Part shown: positions 42,567 through 52,927 of the stretch, piece after piece
Numbering within the stretch: the stretch's first letter is position 1
Layout: each line of letters begins with the position of its first letter
From: an uncultured Saprospiraceae bacterium
GTDB lineage: Bacteria > Bacteroidota > Bacteroidia > Chitinophagales > Saprospiraceae
NCBI GenBank assembly: GCA_937942435.1
Contig: CALDEM010000041.1
Coordinates: 62,001-126,000 of the forward strand
DNA: 64,000 nucleotides
Reading direction: 5' to 3'
Translations under genes and position numbers: made by a program
The notes under the pieces: generated by a model
The model's input: the letters and a program-made list of their open reading frames with translations, nothing else
What the model was told of the DNA's origin: nothing
The model's database searches: none

Positions 42567-43577
42567 ATGAAAACTCATATAATTGGAATGATACTGCTCA
42601 TCACAGTCAACTCTTATGCTCAATCAAACAATGAAACGCAAAAGACCCTAAACGCGGTAGTCTCCCATGCCGAAGAAGCATCTCTTTATAGAAACAAAGT
42701 TAATTGGGATACGGTGAAGTCAAACATCTATAAACTAGCAAAAGATGCACAAACAATTGATCAATTAACTCCTGCATTCAAATATCTTCTAAAGTCGTTG
42801 GGTGATGAGCATGGACGAATATTCAATAAAAATAATATAATAGCCTACTATAATAGCACAGAGCCAAAAGAACATTTGAGAGATTTTGATTCTGACATAA
42901 ACTACAAAATACAAATGGGACAAACCTATAGCTTTCATGCTGAAATGTTAGAAGACAAAATCGGGTATATAAGAATAGTAGGACTCCCGATGGGAGACAA
43001 TCAAAAGATGGCATCTGACATACAATCAAAAGTCTGTTATCTGATCAATAAAGGAGCTGAAAATTGGGTCATTGATTTGAGATACAATGGAGGTGGCAAC
43101 ATAAATCCTATGGCCGAAGGAATTGCACTAATTTTCGGCAATGAAGTTTTAGGCGGCTCAAAAGGGTTGACAGAGTATGAAAGTTCAACTTGGAAAATAG
43201 AAAATAATCATTTCTACTATGATAGTTACTCTATTGAATTAGAAGATAGCTGCGAGCCAATAATCAGTCCTCACATAGCGGTCTTAACGAGTTTATATAC
43301 AGCAAGTTCTGGTGAAGCCGTCGCTGTCATGTTTAAAGGCAAGGAAAATACAAAATTCTTTGGTCAAAACACCGCAGGTATGATAACGGTTACGGACTGG
43401 GAAATAATAAACGAATCAACTACTATGGCGATATCTGTTAGTAATTATAAAGATAGAAATGGAAAAGTTTACCTCAACTATGTTGATGTTGATGAAGAAC
43501 ATCTATTTGTATCAGAGCCATTGAGCGAAGATGATACTGCTGTACACTCAGCGATTAATTGGATAAACGATAAATAA
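42567..43577 (+). CDS. S41 family (tail-specific) peptidase, secreted
   Basis: 336 aa with a signal peptide ending YAQSN. S41 hallmarks: KIGYIRIVGLP (about 131), WVIDLRYNGGGNINPM (about 167-182) and the catalytic Ser in SLYTASSGEAVAV (Ser248). The usual PDZ domain is absent or reduced. The catalytic Lys expected about 25 residues after the Ser is not clear. Sits between two DUF4097 genes, probably processing a periplasmic or membrane protein of this module (inference). Confidence 0.85.
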   Translation: MKTHIIGMILLITVNSYAQSNNETQKTLNAVVSHAEEASLYRNKVNWDTVKSNIYKLAKDAQTIDQLTPAFKYLLKSLGDEHGRIFNKNNIIAYYNSTEPKEHLRDFDSDINYKIQMGQTYSFHAEMLEDKIGYIRIVGLPMGDNQKMASDIQSKVCYLINKGAENWVIDLRYNGGGNINPMAEGIALIFGNEVLGGSKGLTEYESSTWKIENNHFYYDSYSIELEDSCEPIISPHIAVLTSLYTASSGEAVAVMFKGKENTKFFGQNTAGMITVTDWEIINESTTMAISVSNYKDRNGKVYLNYVDVDEEHLFVSEPLSEDDTAVHSAINWINDK

Positions 43578-43583
43578 CCTTTT

Positions 43584-44333
43584 ATGAAACAGGCTATCTA
43601 CACCACCCTGCTTATTTTCTGTTGCGCTATACTTCAAGCGCAAGACAGCTACTCCAAGAGTTATAAAACCAACGATATCGAAGTTGTCGACTTGAATTTT
43701 AAATGGGGTGATCTCAATGTAACCTTTGCAGATGTAGATGAAGTGAAAGTCTCGTACGATCTAATGATCAATGGAGAAAGCGCAACAGAAGCAATAGATC
43801 TCATTGATAAAAAGAGAAAAGGAGTTTTAATATTAGACGGGGATATGGATTTTGACAAAGTCGAAGAAAGGATCACACTTATATATCATGGTGACAGAAA
43901 GCTCACAATGACAAAAGATGAGTTTGAACAGCGAGAGGCATCACTTGAAGAATGGGATATGATGAATACCGGTTATAACTTTGATGGTCATATCAACATT
44001 ACAATTCCAAAAAACAAAATTGTGAAATTAGAAACAACATATGGTAACATAGAGATCATGTTTGATGGGAGTAAAAGAGAACATGATTTGTCTGTACACT
44101 CGACATATGGTCATGTGGACATGTCGATCCCTGCATCCATCTCTACAGACTTAGACATGTCAAGCTCTTATGGTGAGATCTACTCAGACATTGACTTCAG
44201 AGTCAAGTCTGACTATACTAAGAGATCAGATTGCCAGTTTGGTGATCACATCAAAGCGATCTTAAATACAAAGGACCAAGGCAACATCGCCCTTGAAGCT
44301 ACTTATGATAACATTTATTTGAGAAAAATTTAA
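43584..44333 (+). CDS. DUF4097 family secreted protein (2)
   Basis: 249 aa, signal peptide (LLIFCCAILQAQ), paralogue of the protein at 41770. Beta-rich repeats: IKLETTYGNIEIMF-like, STYGHVDMSIPASIS and MSSSYGEIYSDIDFRV. It ends DNIYLRKI, nearly as in the first. It has a central insert (about 95-130) not seen in the first copy. The gene follows the S41 gene after 6 bp and closes the sigma operon. Confidence 0.85.
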   Translation: MKQAIYTTLLIFCCAILQAQDSYSKSYKTNDIEVVDLNFKWGDLNVTFADVDEVKVSYDLMINGESATEAIDLIDKKRKGVLILDGDMDFDKVEERITLIYHGDRKLTMTKDEFEQREASLEEWDMMNTGYNFDGHINITIPKNKIVKLETTYGNIEIMFDGSKREHDLSVHSTYGHVDMSIPASISTDLDMSSSYGEIYSDIDFRVKSDYTKRSDCQFGDHIKAILNTKDQGNIALEATYDNIYLRKI

Positions 44334-44595
44334 GGGAACTGCAACCTTTGGATTCTTAGTCAGTCTTTACTACAACAACTACTCACTACAACATTTTCTG
44401 AGCATGATTACACCCAAAAGTGGGCTGGAATTGCTATGCCTTTAACAGGTAAAATAGCCATATCCGATTCATCCTATAATTCAACCAGTTGGTCTAATTA
44501 TATGATTTACAGATGCTTACAAAGCATAATTTTGAATCATGTTAACTGGCCACTTACTAATCATCAACCTTTAATAATTGTATTAATTAACTACT

Positions 44596-47025
44596 ATGAG
44601 ATTCCTTTTAACCATATTAATTGGCTTCCTTTTCACTCCTTCAACCAACGCTCAATTATCACTTCCTGCTAACCGGATAACTTCTGAGATCAAGATCGAT
44701 GGATCACTCAATGACGCAGCTTGGACAGATGCTAAGATTGCTACAGACTTCATCACATGGCAACCCAATCCAGGACTAAAAGCAAGCGAAAAAACTGAGG
44801 TCAAAATCGTATACGATGATGAGGCATTTTACATTTCAGCTAAGATGTACGTCCCCAGTAGAGACAGCATCATGACAGAGCTCACGCAGCGTGATGACGT
44901 TGGCAATACCGACTTTTTTGGATTATTCTTAGACACTTACGGCAACGGTACTGATGCTTTTGAGTTTATAGTCGGAGCGACTGGTGTACAATTTGATGCC
45001 AAATTAAGTGACAATGGAGAAGACAATAACTGGGATGCGGTTTGGTTTTCTGCAGTCGAACTTACTGATACGCACTGGGCTGTAGAATTAAAAATTCCAT
45101 ATTCTGCTATTAGATTTAGCAAAAGCAAAGTGCAAGAATGGAAAATGAACTTTATAAGAAGAAATGCCTCTACTGGAGAAAGAACATCTTGGGTAGCTCT
45201 TGATCCAGAAGCACCTGTATTTCTCGCACAGATGGGGGACATCACTGGCATCACTGATATCAAATCCCCACTTAGACTCTCTATATCTCCATACCTTTCT
45301 ACTTATGTACAAAACTTCAAGGACAACGCTAATGGTATCAATAGTACTGGCTTCTCTTACAATGGCGGTATGGACTTAAAATATGGCATCAATGATGCAT
45401 TTACAATGGACATGACATTGATACCTGACTTTGGTCAAGTACAATCTGACAACCTTGTTTTAAATCTAACGCCATTTGAAGTGAGGTATGATGAACGTCG
45501 ACAGTTCTTTACAGAGGGCACGGAGTTGTTTACAAAAGGCAATCTTTTTTATAGCAGAAGAGTTGGCGGAAGCCCCATCGGTCAGTACAGTGTTTATAAT
45601 CAACTAGGAGACAATGAAGAGCTAGTCTCTAATCCTTCAACTTCTCAATTAATCAATGCTACAAAAGTATCGGGAAGGACAAATAAGGGATTGGGCATCG
45701 GAGTATTCAACGCTGTTGCAAAAGAAACGAATGCGCTTGTGAAAAATAGTGAAACGGGAGAAGAAAGAATGGTAACCACAGCCCCACTAACCAATTATAA
45801 TGTACTCACACTTGATCAAAACTTAAAAAATAATTCTTCCATCTCCTTAGTCAACACCAATGTACTAAGAGCTGGATCAGCATACTATAACGCCAATGTG
45901 ACTTCTGGGTTATTTGATATCAATGTGGCAAATCAAAATATAGGCATTAGTGGCGGTGTGGCAGTATCACAAAAGTACTATGCAGAACAAGATGATGAGT
46001 TTGGATCGCGCATACAACTGAATGTCAGCAAGATCAAAGGCAACTTTAGATATGGACTAGGATTAGAGCAAATAGGAGAAACCTTTGATCCCAATGATAT
46101 TGGTTTTCAAAGTTATAATAACGAGCGCTCGCTAAGTGTATGGGCTAATTACCAGATTACAGAACCATATGGAGCATTTAACCGTGGACAGTTTTGGTTT
46201 AATTATAATTATAATCGACTAGTCAATCCTGACAAGTACTCCGAGATGCACTTCAATGGTGGCTTCTGGATGCAAACCAAAAGCTTTTTAAATATCAATC
46301 TATGGATGAACTATGAGCCAACGACTTACAACTTCTACGAGCCACGAGAATGGGGGCGCTTCTATGAAGAACCAGCTTGGGGCAATGCTGGATTTTGGAT
46401 GGGCACTGACAGTAGAAAGAAGTTTAGAGTAGATGGGTATGTTTTTTATCAAAAGACTGACCAAGAAGGAAGACATGGCTATGGTTACTCGGCTAACCCT
46501 CGATATAGATTTAGTGATAAGTTTAATGTGACATTTGAACATGAGTTTGATAAGGTTCATAACACTCCACGCTTTGTAGACAATACAAGTGACGGAGATA
46601 TCATATTTGGCTTGCGTAAGCAGACCACTATAGAAAACACTCTGAGATTAAACTATAGCTTTAATGATAAGATGGGTCTTGACTTCAGATTGAGGCACTA
46701 CTGGTCTAAGGTGAATTATGATGGCTACAATCTCCTCAATGAAGAAGGTGGGCTATCCAGTACAGGTTATGATTCATTTAATGATTTTGCCTTTAACTTA
46801 TTGAATATTGATCTAAACTTCAGATGGAGGTTCGCCTCCGGTAGTGACATCATCATCAACTGGAAGAACAACATATCCGGCTCAAGTCATAGTGAAGATA
46901 TCGACTTCAGGTCGCTCAACTACTTCAAAGGCATAAACCATCTCAATGATTTTCCTCAAGAGAACAACATCTCCTTAAGAGTAGTCTATTACTTGGATTA
47001 TCAGCAGTTGAAGAAGGTATTTTGA
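44596..47025 (+). CDS. DUF5916 domain protein with CBM9-like N-terminus, secreted
   Basis: 809 aa. Signal peptide (LLTILIGFLFTPSTNAQ). The N-terminal part (about 20-215) is a carbohydrate-binding-family-9-like domain (IKIDGSLNDAAWTDA, KIVYDDEAFYI). The rest (about 225-809) is DUF5916, rich in beta-strands and aromatic turns like an outer-membrane barrel (for example GQVQSDNLVLNLTPFEVRY, FTEGTELF). Proteins of this type are common in Bacteroidota and may bind or take up carbohydrate; function is not established. It begins 262 bp after the DUF4097 gene. Confidence 0.88.
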   Translation: MRFLLTILIGFLFTPSTNAQLSLPANRITSEIKIDGSLNDAAWTDAKIATDFITWQPNPGLKASEKTEVKIVYDDEAFYISAKMYVPSRDSIMTELTQRDDVGNTDFFGLFLDTYGNGTDAFEFIVGATGVQFDAKLSDNGEDNNWDAVWFSAVELTDTHWAVELKIPYSAIRFSKSKVQEWKMNFIRRNASTGERTSWVALDPEAPVFLAQMGDITGITDIKSPLRLSISPYLSTYVQNFKDNANGINSTGFSYNGGMDLKYGINDAFTMDMTLIPDFGQVQSDNLVLNLTPFEVRYDERRQFFTEGTELFTKGNLFYSRRVGGSPIGQYSVYNQLGDNEELVSNPSTSQLINATKVSGRTNKGLGIGVFNAVAKETNALVKNSETGEERMVTTAPLTNYNVLTLDQNLKNNSSISLVNTNVLRAGSAYYNANVTSGLFDINVANQNIGISGGVAVSQKYYAEQDDEFGSRIQLNVSKIKGNFRYGLGLEQIGETFDPNDIGFQSYNNERSLSVWANYQITEPYGAFNRGQFWFNYNYNRLVNPDKYSEMHFNGGFWMQTKSFLNINLWMNYEPTTYNFYEPREWGRFYEEPAWGNAGFWMGTDSRKKFRVDGYVFYQKTDQEGRHGYGYSANPRYRFSDKFNVTFEHEFDKVHNTPRFVDNTSDGDIIFGLRKQTTIENTLRLNYSFNDKMGLDFRLRHYWSKVNYDGYNLLNEEGGLSSTGYDSFNDFAFNLLNIDLNFRWRFASGSDIIINWKNNISGSSHSEDIDFRSLNYFKGINHLNDFPQENNISLRVVYYLDYQQLKKVF

Positions 47026-47132
47026 GTCAACAAGAAATAAAAGAGTGTAGTAAAAGTCGCCCTAAAAACTAGTTGCATCAACAATCTTTTTTGTCTGCTT
47101 CGTGTTATCATCCTTAGATCATATATTTGAGC

Positions 47133-48227
47133 ATGAGCACGAAGCAGACTTTAGAACTTAAAATAGCTGAAAGTCGCCAAAAAACAGCAGAGCTAGAAGC
47201 CGAGATCAAGGAAAAGTTGAAGAACTGGAAGTTGATCATCCAACAGTACCAGGTCCCTAACACCAAGAAAGCTATACTTCAGCTCATCACTACCTTCTTA
47301 CCATACATAGGTCTATGGACGCTGATGTACTTTAGTGTTAACTGGTCTATCTGGTTGACGATCGGTATCGGTATCATCAATGTCTTTTTCTTAGTAAGGA
47401 TATTTATCATCCAGCATGATTGCGGCCATCAGTCGTTTTTGGCTTCTAACAAGATGAACAACATCGTTGGTTATATCTGCAGCTTCTTCTCAACGATCCC
47501 ATTTAAGTACTGGGCGAAGGTGCACAACCATCATCATGGACATACGGGACAGCTGGAAGAAAGAAACATAGGAGATATCAACTTTATCACCGTAGAAGAA
47601 TTTAGAAATAGAGGCAAGTGGGGAAGATTTAAGTATAGAATGTTTCGCCATCCGCTGGTTATGTTCTTTGTAGTGCCATTCTTTTATTGGGCTATATCTA
47701 ATCGCATACCCAACTTCAACCTCAGAGGTTGGAACAAGATCAGAAGAACGCAAGTGATTAATAATCTCTTCATCGTATTGGTCTACGCAGGGTTAGCCTA
47801 CTTGATAGGATGGCAACGGTTTTTGTTGATCCAATTGCTCTTAGTCATGTCTTTCTTTTGTGTAGCATTTTGGTTTTTCTATGTACAACACCAGCATGAA
47901 GAGACCTATATGAGATGGAGACAGAACTGGGATTATCTATTGGCCTCTATAAGAGGTGCGAGCTATTATAAGCTGCCTAAGGTATTTCAATGGTTAACGG
48001 GCAACATTGGCTTACATCACATCCATCACTTGAGTGCACGTATCCCTAACTATAACTTAGAGAAGTGCATGAAAGAGAACCCGCTTTTCACCAAATACGC
48101 CAAGACATTAACCTTCGTAGATAGTATCAAGACGGTCACACTTAAGCTATATGATGAAGAGCGTGAGCGTATGATATCTTTTAAGGAATATTATATGATG
48201 GAGCGTATGCGTCTGGCTACTGCTTAA
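47133..48227 (+). CDS. membrane fatty acid desaturase
   Basis: 364 aa from ATG 47133 (TTG at 47127 is in frame). A basic, coiled N-terminus precedes several transmembrane helices. The three histidine boxes of membrane di-iron desaturases are HDCGH (about 95-99), HNHHHGH (about 131-137) and HHIHH near residue 305. It introduces a double bond into acyl chains of membrane lipids, with an unknown position. No adjacent ferredoxin or regulator gene. Confidence 0.92.
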   Translation: MSTKQTLELKIAESRQKTAELEAEIKEKLKNWKLIIQQYQVPNTKKAILQLITTFLPYIGLWTLMYFSVNWSIWLTIGIGIINVFFLVRIFIIQHDCGHQSFLASNKMNNIVGYICSFFSTIPFKYWAKVHNHHHGHTGQLEERNIGDINFITVEEFRNRGKWGRFKYRMFRHPLVMFFVVPFFYWAISNRIPNFNLRGWNKIRRTQVINNLFIVLVYAGLAYLIGWQRFLLIQLLLVMSFFCVAFWFFYVQHQHEETYMRWRQNWDYLLASIRGASYYKLPKVFQWLTGNIGLHHIHHLSARIPNYNLEKCMKENPLFTKYAKTLTFVDSIKTVTLKLYDEERERMISFKEYYMMERMRLATA

Positions 48228-48350
48228 GATGTCTCTCCTAATGTTATTCAAACTTACTGCCGTTTTAACGAGTACTTATTAAAGCAATCTCACAGTTCGT
48301 GATAATTACTTATTATTGATTACATATTTCAATCAATAAATACAAAAGGT

Positions 48351-48740
48351 ATGGAGTGGTACTTACAAGCGATGAGATCATGGAATAATTTTGAAGGCAG
48401 AGCGAGAAGAACAGAATACTGGATGTACGTTCTTTTCTACTGTTTGATGTGTTTCGTTAGCGCCATTTTGTCCACCATCATAGGAAGCTTGGGTTCAATT
48501 ATGTTTGGTATCGTCATCGTTATCCACATCATCCCAGGATTAGCGGTTGCAGTTAGAAGGCTTCATGACTCAGGCAATAGCGGCTGGTGGTTACTGATTA
48601 GTCTCGTCCCCCTTGTGGGAACAATCGTGCTCTTAGTCTTCTACTGTCAAGACAGCGTACCTGGAAACAAATGGGGTCCAAACCCAAAAAACGTAAGTTC
48701 ATATGGAGACCTCGAAGGAGTACTAGATGATATGACTTAG
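48351..48740 (+). CDS. DUF805 membrane protein
   Basis: 129 aa. Three to four transmembrane helices with the family pattern FEGRARRTEYWM (about 15-26), IHIIPGLAVAVRRLHDSGNSGWW (read in two parts), and QDSVPGNKWGPNP near the end. This DUF805 family is widespread and of unknown function. Monocistronic by spacing. Confidence 0.92.
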   Translation: MEWYLQAMRSWNNFEGRARRTEYWMYVLFYCLMCFVSAILSTIIGSLGSIMFGIVIVIHIIPGLAVAVRRLHDSGNSGWWLLISLVPLVGTIVLLVFYCQDSVPGNKWGPNPKNVSSYGDLEGVLDDMT

Positions 48741-48807
48741 TTTAGGCACATTCAACTTATCATTGGATATAAAAACAAGGAAGCACAATCAATTCCTCCT
48801 TTTTCAT

Positions 48808-48837
48808 TAGCTTTCGACTTAGTTCAAAAGAAAGCTA
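48808..48837 (+). promoter_or_regulatory. 8-bp stem-loop just before the propeller-protein start codon
   Basis: TAGCTTTC (48808-48815) and GAAAGCTA (48830-48837) are exact complements with a 14-nt loop, ending 5 bp before the ATG at 48843. A translational control stem is possible. Chance cannot be excluded. Confidence 0.35.
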
Positions 48838-48842
48838 GCAAC

Positions 48843-51800
48843 ATGAAAAGACTGATCATTACAACCCTATGTGCATTCTTAATGATATGTACAGATGGCA
48901 TCTCACAATCTACCGTTCCATCTCCAGCCGAAGACTACTACTCTTCCGTTGAGTGGAGATCTATAGGACCATACAGAGGTGGCCGCTCTTGCGCTGTAAC
49001 AGGCGTACCTGGCAAACCCAATCTGTTCTATTTTGGAGCTACTGGAGGCGGTGTATGGAAGACCTTAGATGGAGGAAGATCATGGGAGAATATCTCTGAT
49101 GGATTCTTCGGCGGATCGATCGGATCTATCGCTGTTGCCCCGTCAGATAACAATGTCATTTACGTAGGTGGCGGAGAAAAAACAGTGCGTGGTAATGTAT
49201 CTTCTGGATATGGTATGTGGAAGACCGTTGATGGCGGCAAGACTTGGATGTCTCTTGGTTTGGACAAGAGTAGGCATATCTCAAGGATCAGAATCCATCC
49301 AGACAATCCTGATGTGGTTTATGCTGCTGTGATGGGTAATCTTTATGCAGCCAACTCAGAAAGAGGCGTCTTCAAATCAACGGATGGCGGTAAGACTTGG
49401 CATAAGACACTATACATCAATGATGAAGTAGGTGTTGTGGATCTATGTCAAGACCCCAATAATGCTAGGATACTCTATGCAAGCTCTTGGCGCATCAAGC
49501 GTACGCCTTACTCTTTAGAAAGTGGAGGACCTGGTTCAGGATTATTTAAAAGTACTGATATGGGTGAGACTTGGACAGAGATCACTGGCAACGAGGGACT
49601 ACCAACCGGCGTCTGGGGGATCTCAGGTGTGGCAGTATCCCATACTACAAGTGATAGAGTCTACGCATTGATAGAAAATGATAAAGGTGGTATCTATAGA
49701 TCTGATGACGGTGGTAAGACTTGGGAGCAAGTCAATGAAAGCAGGTCGCTACGTCAGCGTGCTTGGTACTACACGAGGATCTATACGGATACTCATAACC
49801 CTGATGGTGTCTATGTGGTCAATGTCAACTATCACAAGTCTACAGACGGAGGTAAAACCTTTAAGTCAGGAAGAGCTCCCCATGGAGATCATCATGACTT
49901 ATGGATCGCACCAGAAGATCCATCACGCATGATCATGGGTGATGATGGGGGGGCTCAGGTTACTTATGATGGTGGTGAGACTTGGTCTACCTATCACAAC
50001 CAGCCTACATCACAGTTTTACAGAGTGACTACGGACAATGCATTCCCTTACCGCATATACGCAGCACAGCAAGACAACAGCACTGTTAGAATCGCTCACC
50101 GTACAGGAGGCAGAGTCATCGGTGAAGATGATTGGGAGTCAACAGCAGGTGGTGAGTCTGCTCACATAGCCGTTGATCCGACTAACCCAGACATAGTTTA
50201 TGGAGGAAGTTATGGTGGCTTCTTAACCAGAGTAGACCATAAGAACAACACCGTTAGAGCGATCAATGTATGGCCTGACAACCCAATGGGTTATGGTGCT
50301 GAGGGAATGAAGTATAGGTTCCAATGGAACTTCCCGATCTTCTTCTCACAACATGATCCTAAGAAGTTATATACTGGCTCCAACCACTTACATATGAGTA
50401 CGGATGAAGGTCATAGTTGGACGATCATCAGTCCTGACTTAACGCGGAATGAACTAGACAAATTAAAATCTTCAGGGGGCCCCATCACGCAAGACAACAC
50501 TGGAGTCGAATACTATTGTACCATTTTCGCAGCTGCAGAATCTCCTGTAACAGAAGGGCTCCTGTGGGTAGGTTCTGATGATGGCCTCATACATGTATCG
50601 CGAGATGGCGGTACTAACTGGACAGACGTAACACCTAAGAATGCGCCAAAGTACCTTATGATCAATAGTGTAGAGCCTGATCCGCGTGATCCAGCGACTT
50701 GTTACATAGCAGGCACGCTTTACAAAGACGGTGACTTTAAGCCATATATCTACAAGACGACTAACTACGGTACAAGTTGGGATAAGATCGTCAATGGCAT
50801 CCCCTCAGAACACTTTACGAGAGTGGTAAGAACGGATCCAGACAAAGACGATGTCTTATATGCAGGTACAGAAACTGGGATGTACATATCATTTAACGAT
50901 GGTGGACAGTGGCATCCGTTTCAATTGAATCTTCCAATTGTTCCAGTAACGGATCTGGCTATTAAAGAGAACAACTTGATTGCAGCAACCCAAGGCAGAG
51001 GGCTCTGGATCATCGATGATCTTTCAGCGATCCATCAAGCTGTCGCAAATACTTCTTCTTCAGGTAACCGCTTGTACAAGCCTGCTGATAGTTGGAGATA
51101 TGGATCTGGCCAAAGCAAAAATGCAAAAGGTGTAGGCATGAATCATCCTTCTGGTGTAATGGCGCATTACTACCTTGAAGAGTGGGATGAGAAAGACACT
51201 TTGAGTTTTAGCATCATGGATCAAAGCAACAATCTAATTAGAAAGTATAGCACACATGCCAAAGACAAGGCGGAGAAAATCACTGATGTGGAAGCTGGCT
51301 CTCAGATGTTTGTATGGGATATGAAGTACGCTGATGCCAAGCAGTTTGACGGTATGATATTATGGTGGGGCTCTATGGCTGGACCAACGGCTATACCAGG
51401 AGATTATAAATTAGAAATGTCGCACAATGGTTCTACCATGACGCAACCATTTACTATTAAAGGCAATCCGAATCTTGATGTCAGTGCGGCGGACTACAAG
51501 GCACAGTTTGACTTCATACAAAGTGTCAATAACAAAGTCACTGAAGCTCATGAGGCCATCATAGAGATGCGAGAGATTAAAAAACAACTATCCACTTATA
51601 AGAAGATTGTCTCTGATCATCAAGACATCGTAGATGGCATATCCGATATCGATAGTACGCTAAGTGTTATTGAAAAGGCACTCTATCAAACGAAGAATAA
51701 GAGTCGTCAAGATCCACTTAACTTTCCAATTAAGCTCACGAACAAGTTAGCACACCTCAACTCTCTAACACAGATAGGCACTTCACCTCCTACACAAGGA

Positions 51801-51947
51801 GCAATTGCCGTAAGAGATGAGCTGGTAGCCAAGATCGATGAATACTTAACCCAGTATGAAAACATTAAAAAACTTAGCATCCCAGGTATCAATCAGATGA
51901 TCAGGGACAAGCAAGTGGATTATATAATTATAAAAGAAAAAGAATAG
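48843..51947 (+). CDS. secreted VPS10/BNR-repeat beta-propeller protein
   Basis: 1034 aa with a signal peptide (ITTLCAFLMICTDGISQ). From about residue 30 to 740 there are at least ten Asp-box/BNR motifs of the type GVWKTLDGGRSW, GVFKSTDGGKTW, GIYRSDDGGKTW, STDEGHSW and SRDGGTNW, giving two seven-bladed propellers as in sortilin/VPS10-type proteins. A C-terminal ~280-residue region with a coiled segment (about 895-940) follows. It may be a glycan- or peptide-binding protein or a glycosidase; catalysis cannot be shown. Confidence 0.9.
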   Translation: MKRLIITTLCAFLMICTDGISQSTVPSPAEDYYSSVEWRSIGPYRGGRSCAVTGVPGKPNLFYFGATGGGVWKTLDGGRSWENISDGFFGGSIGSIAVAPSDNNVIYVGGGEKTVRGNVSSGYGMWKTVDGGKTWMSLGLDKSRHISRIRIHPDNPDVVYAAVMGNLYAANSERGVFKSTDGGKTWHKTLYINDEVGVVDLCQDPNNARILYASSWRIKRTPYSLESGGPGSGLFKSTDMGETWTEITGNEGLPTGVWGISGVAVSHTTSDRVYALIENDKGGIYRSDDGGKTWEQVNESRSLRQRAWYYTRIYTDTHNPDGVYVVNVNYHKSTDGGKTFKSGRAPHGDHHDLWIAPEDPSRMIMGDDGGAQVTYDGGETWSTYHNQPTSQFYRVTTDNAFPYRIYAAQQDNSTVRIAHRTGGRVIGEDDWESTAGGESAHIAVDPTNPDIVYGGSYGGFLTRVDHKNNTVRAINVWPDNPMGYGAEGMKYRFQWNFPIFFSQHDPKKLYTGSNHLHMSTDEGHSWTIISPDLTRNELDKLKSSGGPITQDNTGVEYYCTIFAAAESPVTEGLLWVGSDDGLIHVSRDGGTNWTDVTPKNAPKYLMINSVEPDPRDPATCYIAGTLYKDGDFKPYIYKTTNYGTSWDKIVNGIPSEHFTRVVRTDPDKDDVLYAGTETGMYISFNDGGQWHPFQLNLPIVPVTDLAIKENNLIAATQGRGLWIIDDLSAIHQAVANTSSSGNRLYKPADSWRYGSGQSKNAKGVGMNHPSGVMAHYYLEEWDEKDTLSFSIMDQSNNLIRKYSTHAKDKAEKITDVEAGSQMFVWDMKYADAKQFDGMILWWGSMAGPTAIPGDYKLEMSHNGSTMTQPFTIKGNPNLDVSAADYKAQFDFIQSVNNKVTEAHEAIIEMREIKKQLSTYKKIVSDHQDIVDGISDIDSTLSVIEKALYQTKNKSRQDPLNFPIKLTNKLAHLNSLTQIGTSPPTQGAIAVRDELVAKIDEYLTQYENIKKLSIPGINQMIRDKQVDYIIIKEKE

Positions 51948-52004
51948 AGGGACTCTATACTTTGTCTTTTTTAAAGACATATGCTTTTGTACTTATTCTC
52001 AACT

Positions 52005-52712
52005 TTAAGAAGATAAATATAAGAACGCTTCTCCAAATTTGTCAGTCACCATAATTCGGCTTCCTTCATTTATAATCTCCTTACCCCCTAATGATACTAA
52101 TCGTTTTATGACTTCGTCCAAGTTTTTAACTTTAAACTGAGTCACCCAATATTCATACTTCCCTTTAATATCATTATGGACTTCGAGCAAACTTCCTATT
52201 GGGTCATCATTGATATCTTTAATCGTATATTGAGCGTCACCTTGAAGTGTAATCTGCCAATTAAATAGATTTTCGTAAAAGCCAATGTTTACTTTAGCAT
52301 TTGACGTATGTAGTTTTCTGCTAATACCTAAACATGATTCTTCATTAGAGTTTTCCAACAGCGCTTTGCCTTCATAGACAGTAAATCCAGCACCCATAGG
52401 ATCTCGGATTAGCGCTATTTGCCCACCATAAAAAGAAACATCATTTAACTCAATTTTTGCAGCCAATTCAACGGCTCTTTTGGTCGTCTCCTTTAGGCTT
52501 TCGACACTAACATAATTCATCCAAAAATGAGGCATATTTATTTTCTGAAAGAACTCTGGGGTTTCATATATACCGACTGTGTAATTACCATTATCACCTC
52601 CCACATAGTAGCCGCGGTCGTTTGTAAACGTCCAACCCAATAAGGCTGAATAAAACTCTACACTTTCTTTCAGACTATATGTCGAAAGATCGGTCCAAAT
52701 GAATTTATTCAT
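52005..52712 (-). CDS. VOC family (glyoxalase/bleomycin-resistance fold) protein
   Basis: 235 aa with two vicinal-oxygen-chelate modules: KFIWTDLSTYSLKESVEFYSALLGW (read as pieces) and a second starting near residue 130 with KVNIGFYENLFNW. GAGFTVYEG ends the first module. The layout is like the CFP30/VOC stress-related proteins. The substrate is unknown. ATG at 52712. Confidence 0.85.
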   Translation of the reverse strand: MNKFIWTDLSTYSLKESVEFYSALLGWTFTNDRGYYVGGDNGNYTVGIYETPEFFQKINMPHFWMNYVSVESLKETTKRAVELAAKIELNDVSFYGGQIALIRDPMGAGFTVYEGKALLENSNEESCLGISRKLHTSNAKVNIGFYENLFNWQITLQGDAQYTIKDINDDPIGSLLEVHNDIKGKYEYWVTQFKVKNLDEVIKRLVSLGGKEIINEGSRIMVTDKFGEAFLYLSS

Positions 52713-52889
52713 TTAGGCTCTATTTTAATTACTCTAAAATAAGTGAATGGCTATGCATTCAGATCTATTCCGATAACAAGATATAAAGACCATTATAATC
52801 CTTAAAGACCACGCTCATCTACTCAGTGTGTTATCCGTTGGGAGTTGGCAAGGCAGTAAGAACCAATGAAGCCCAGTGCGGAGAAAATA

Positions 52890-52910
52890 GACAGTGGACT
52901 AAATGTCCAC
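52890..52910 (-). terminator. weak terminator-like hairpin after the M56-TonB gene
   Basis: GTGGAC-TAAAT-GTCCAC is a 6-bp stem 18 bp past the M56 stop codon. On the minus strand it is followed by TGTCTATTTTC, a poor T-run. Confidence 0.4.
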
Positions 52911-52927
52911 CGTCATTGTAACAACTT

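Noticed and set aside
44436-44672. 78-codon open frame before the DUF5916 gene
   Set aside because: It extends into the DUF5916 signal peptide in another frame and shows no recognisable motif.
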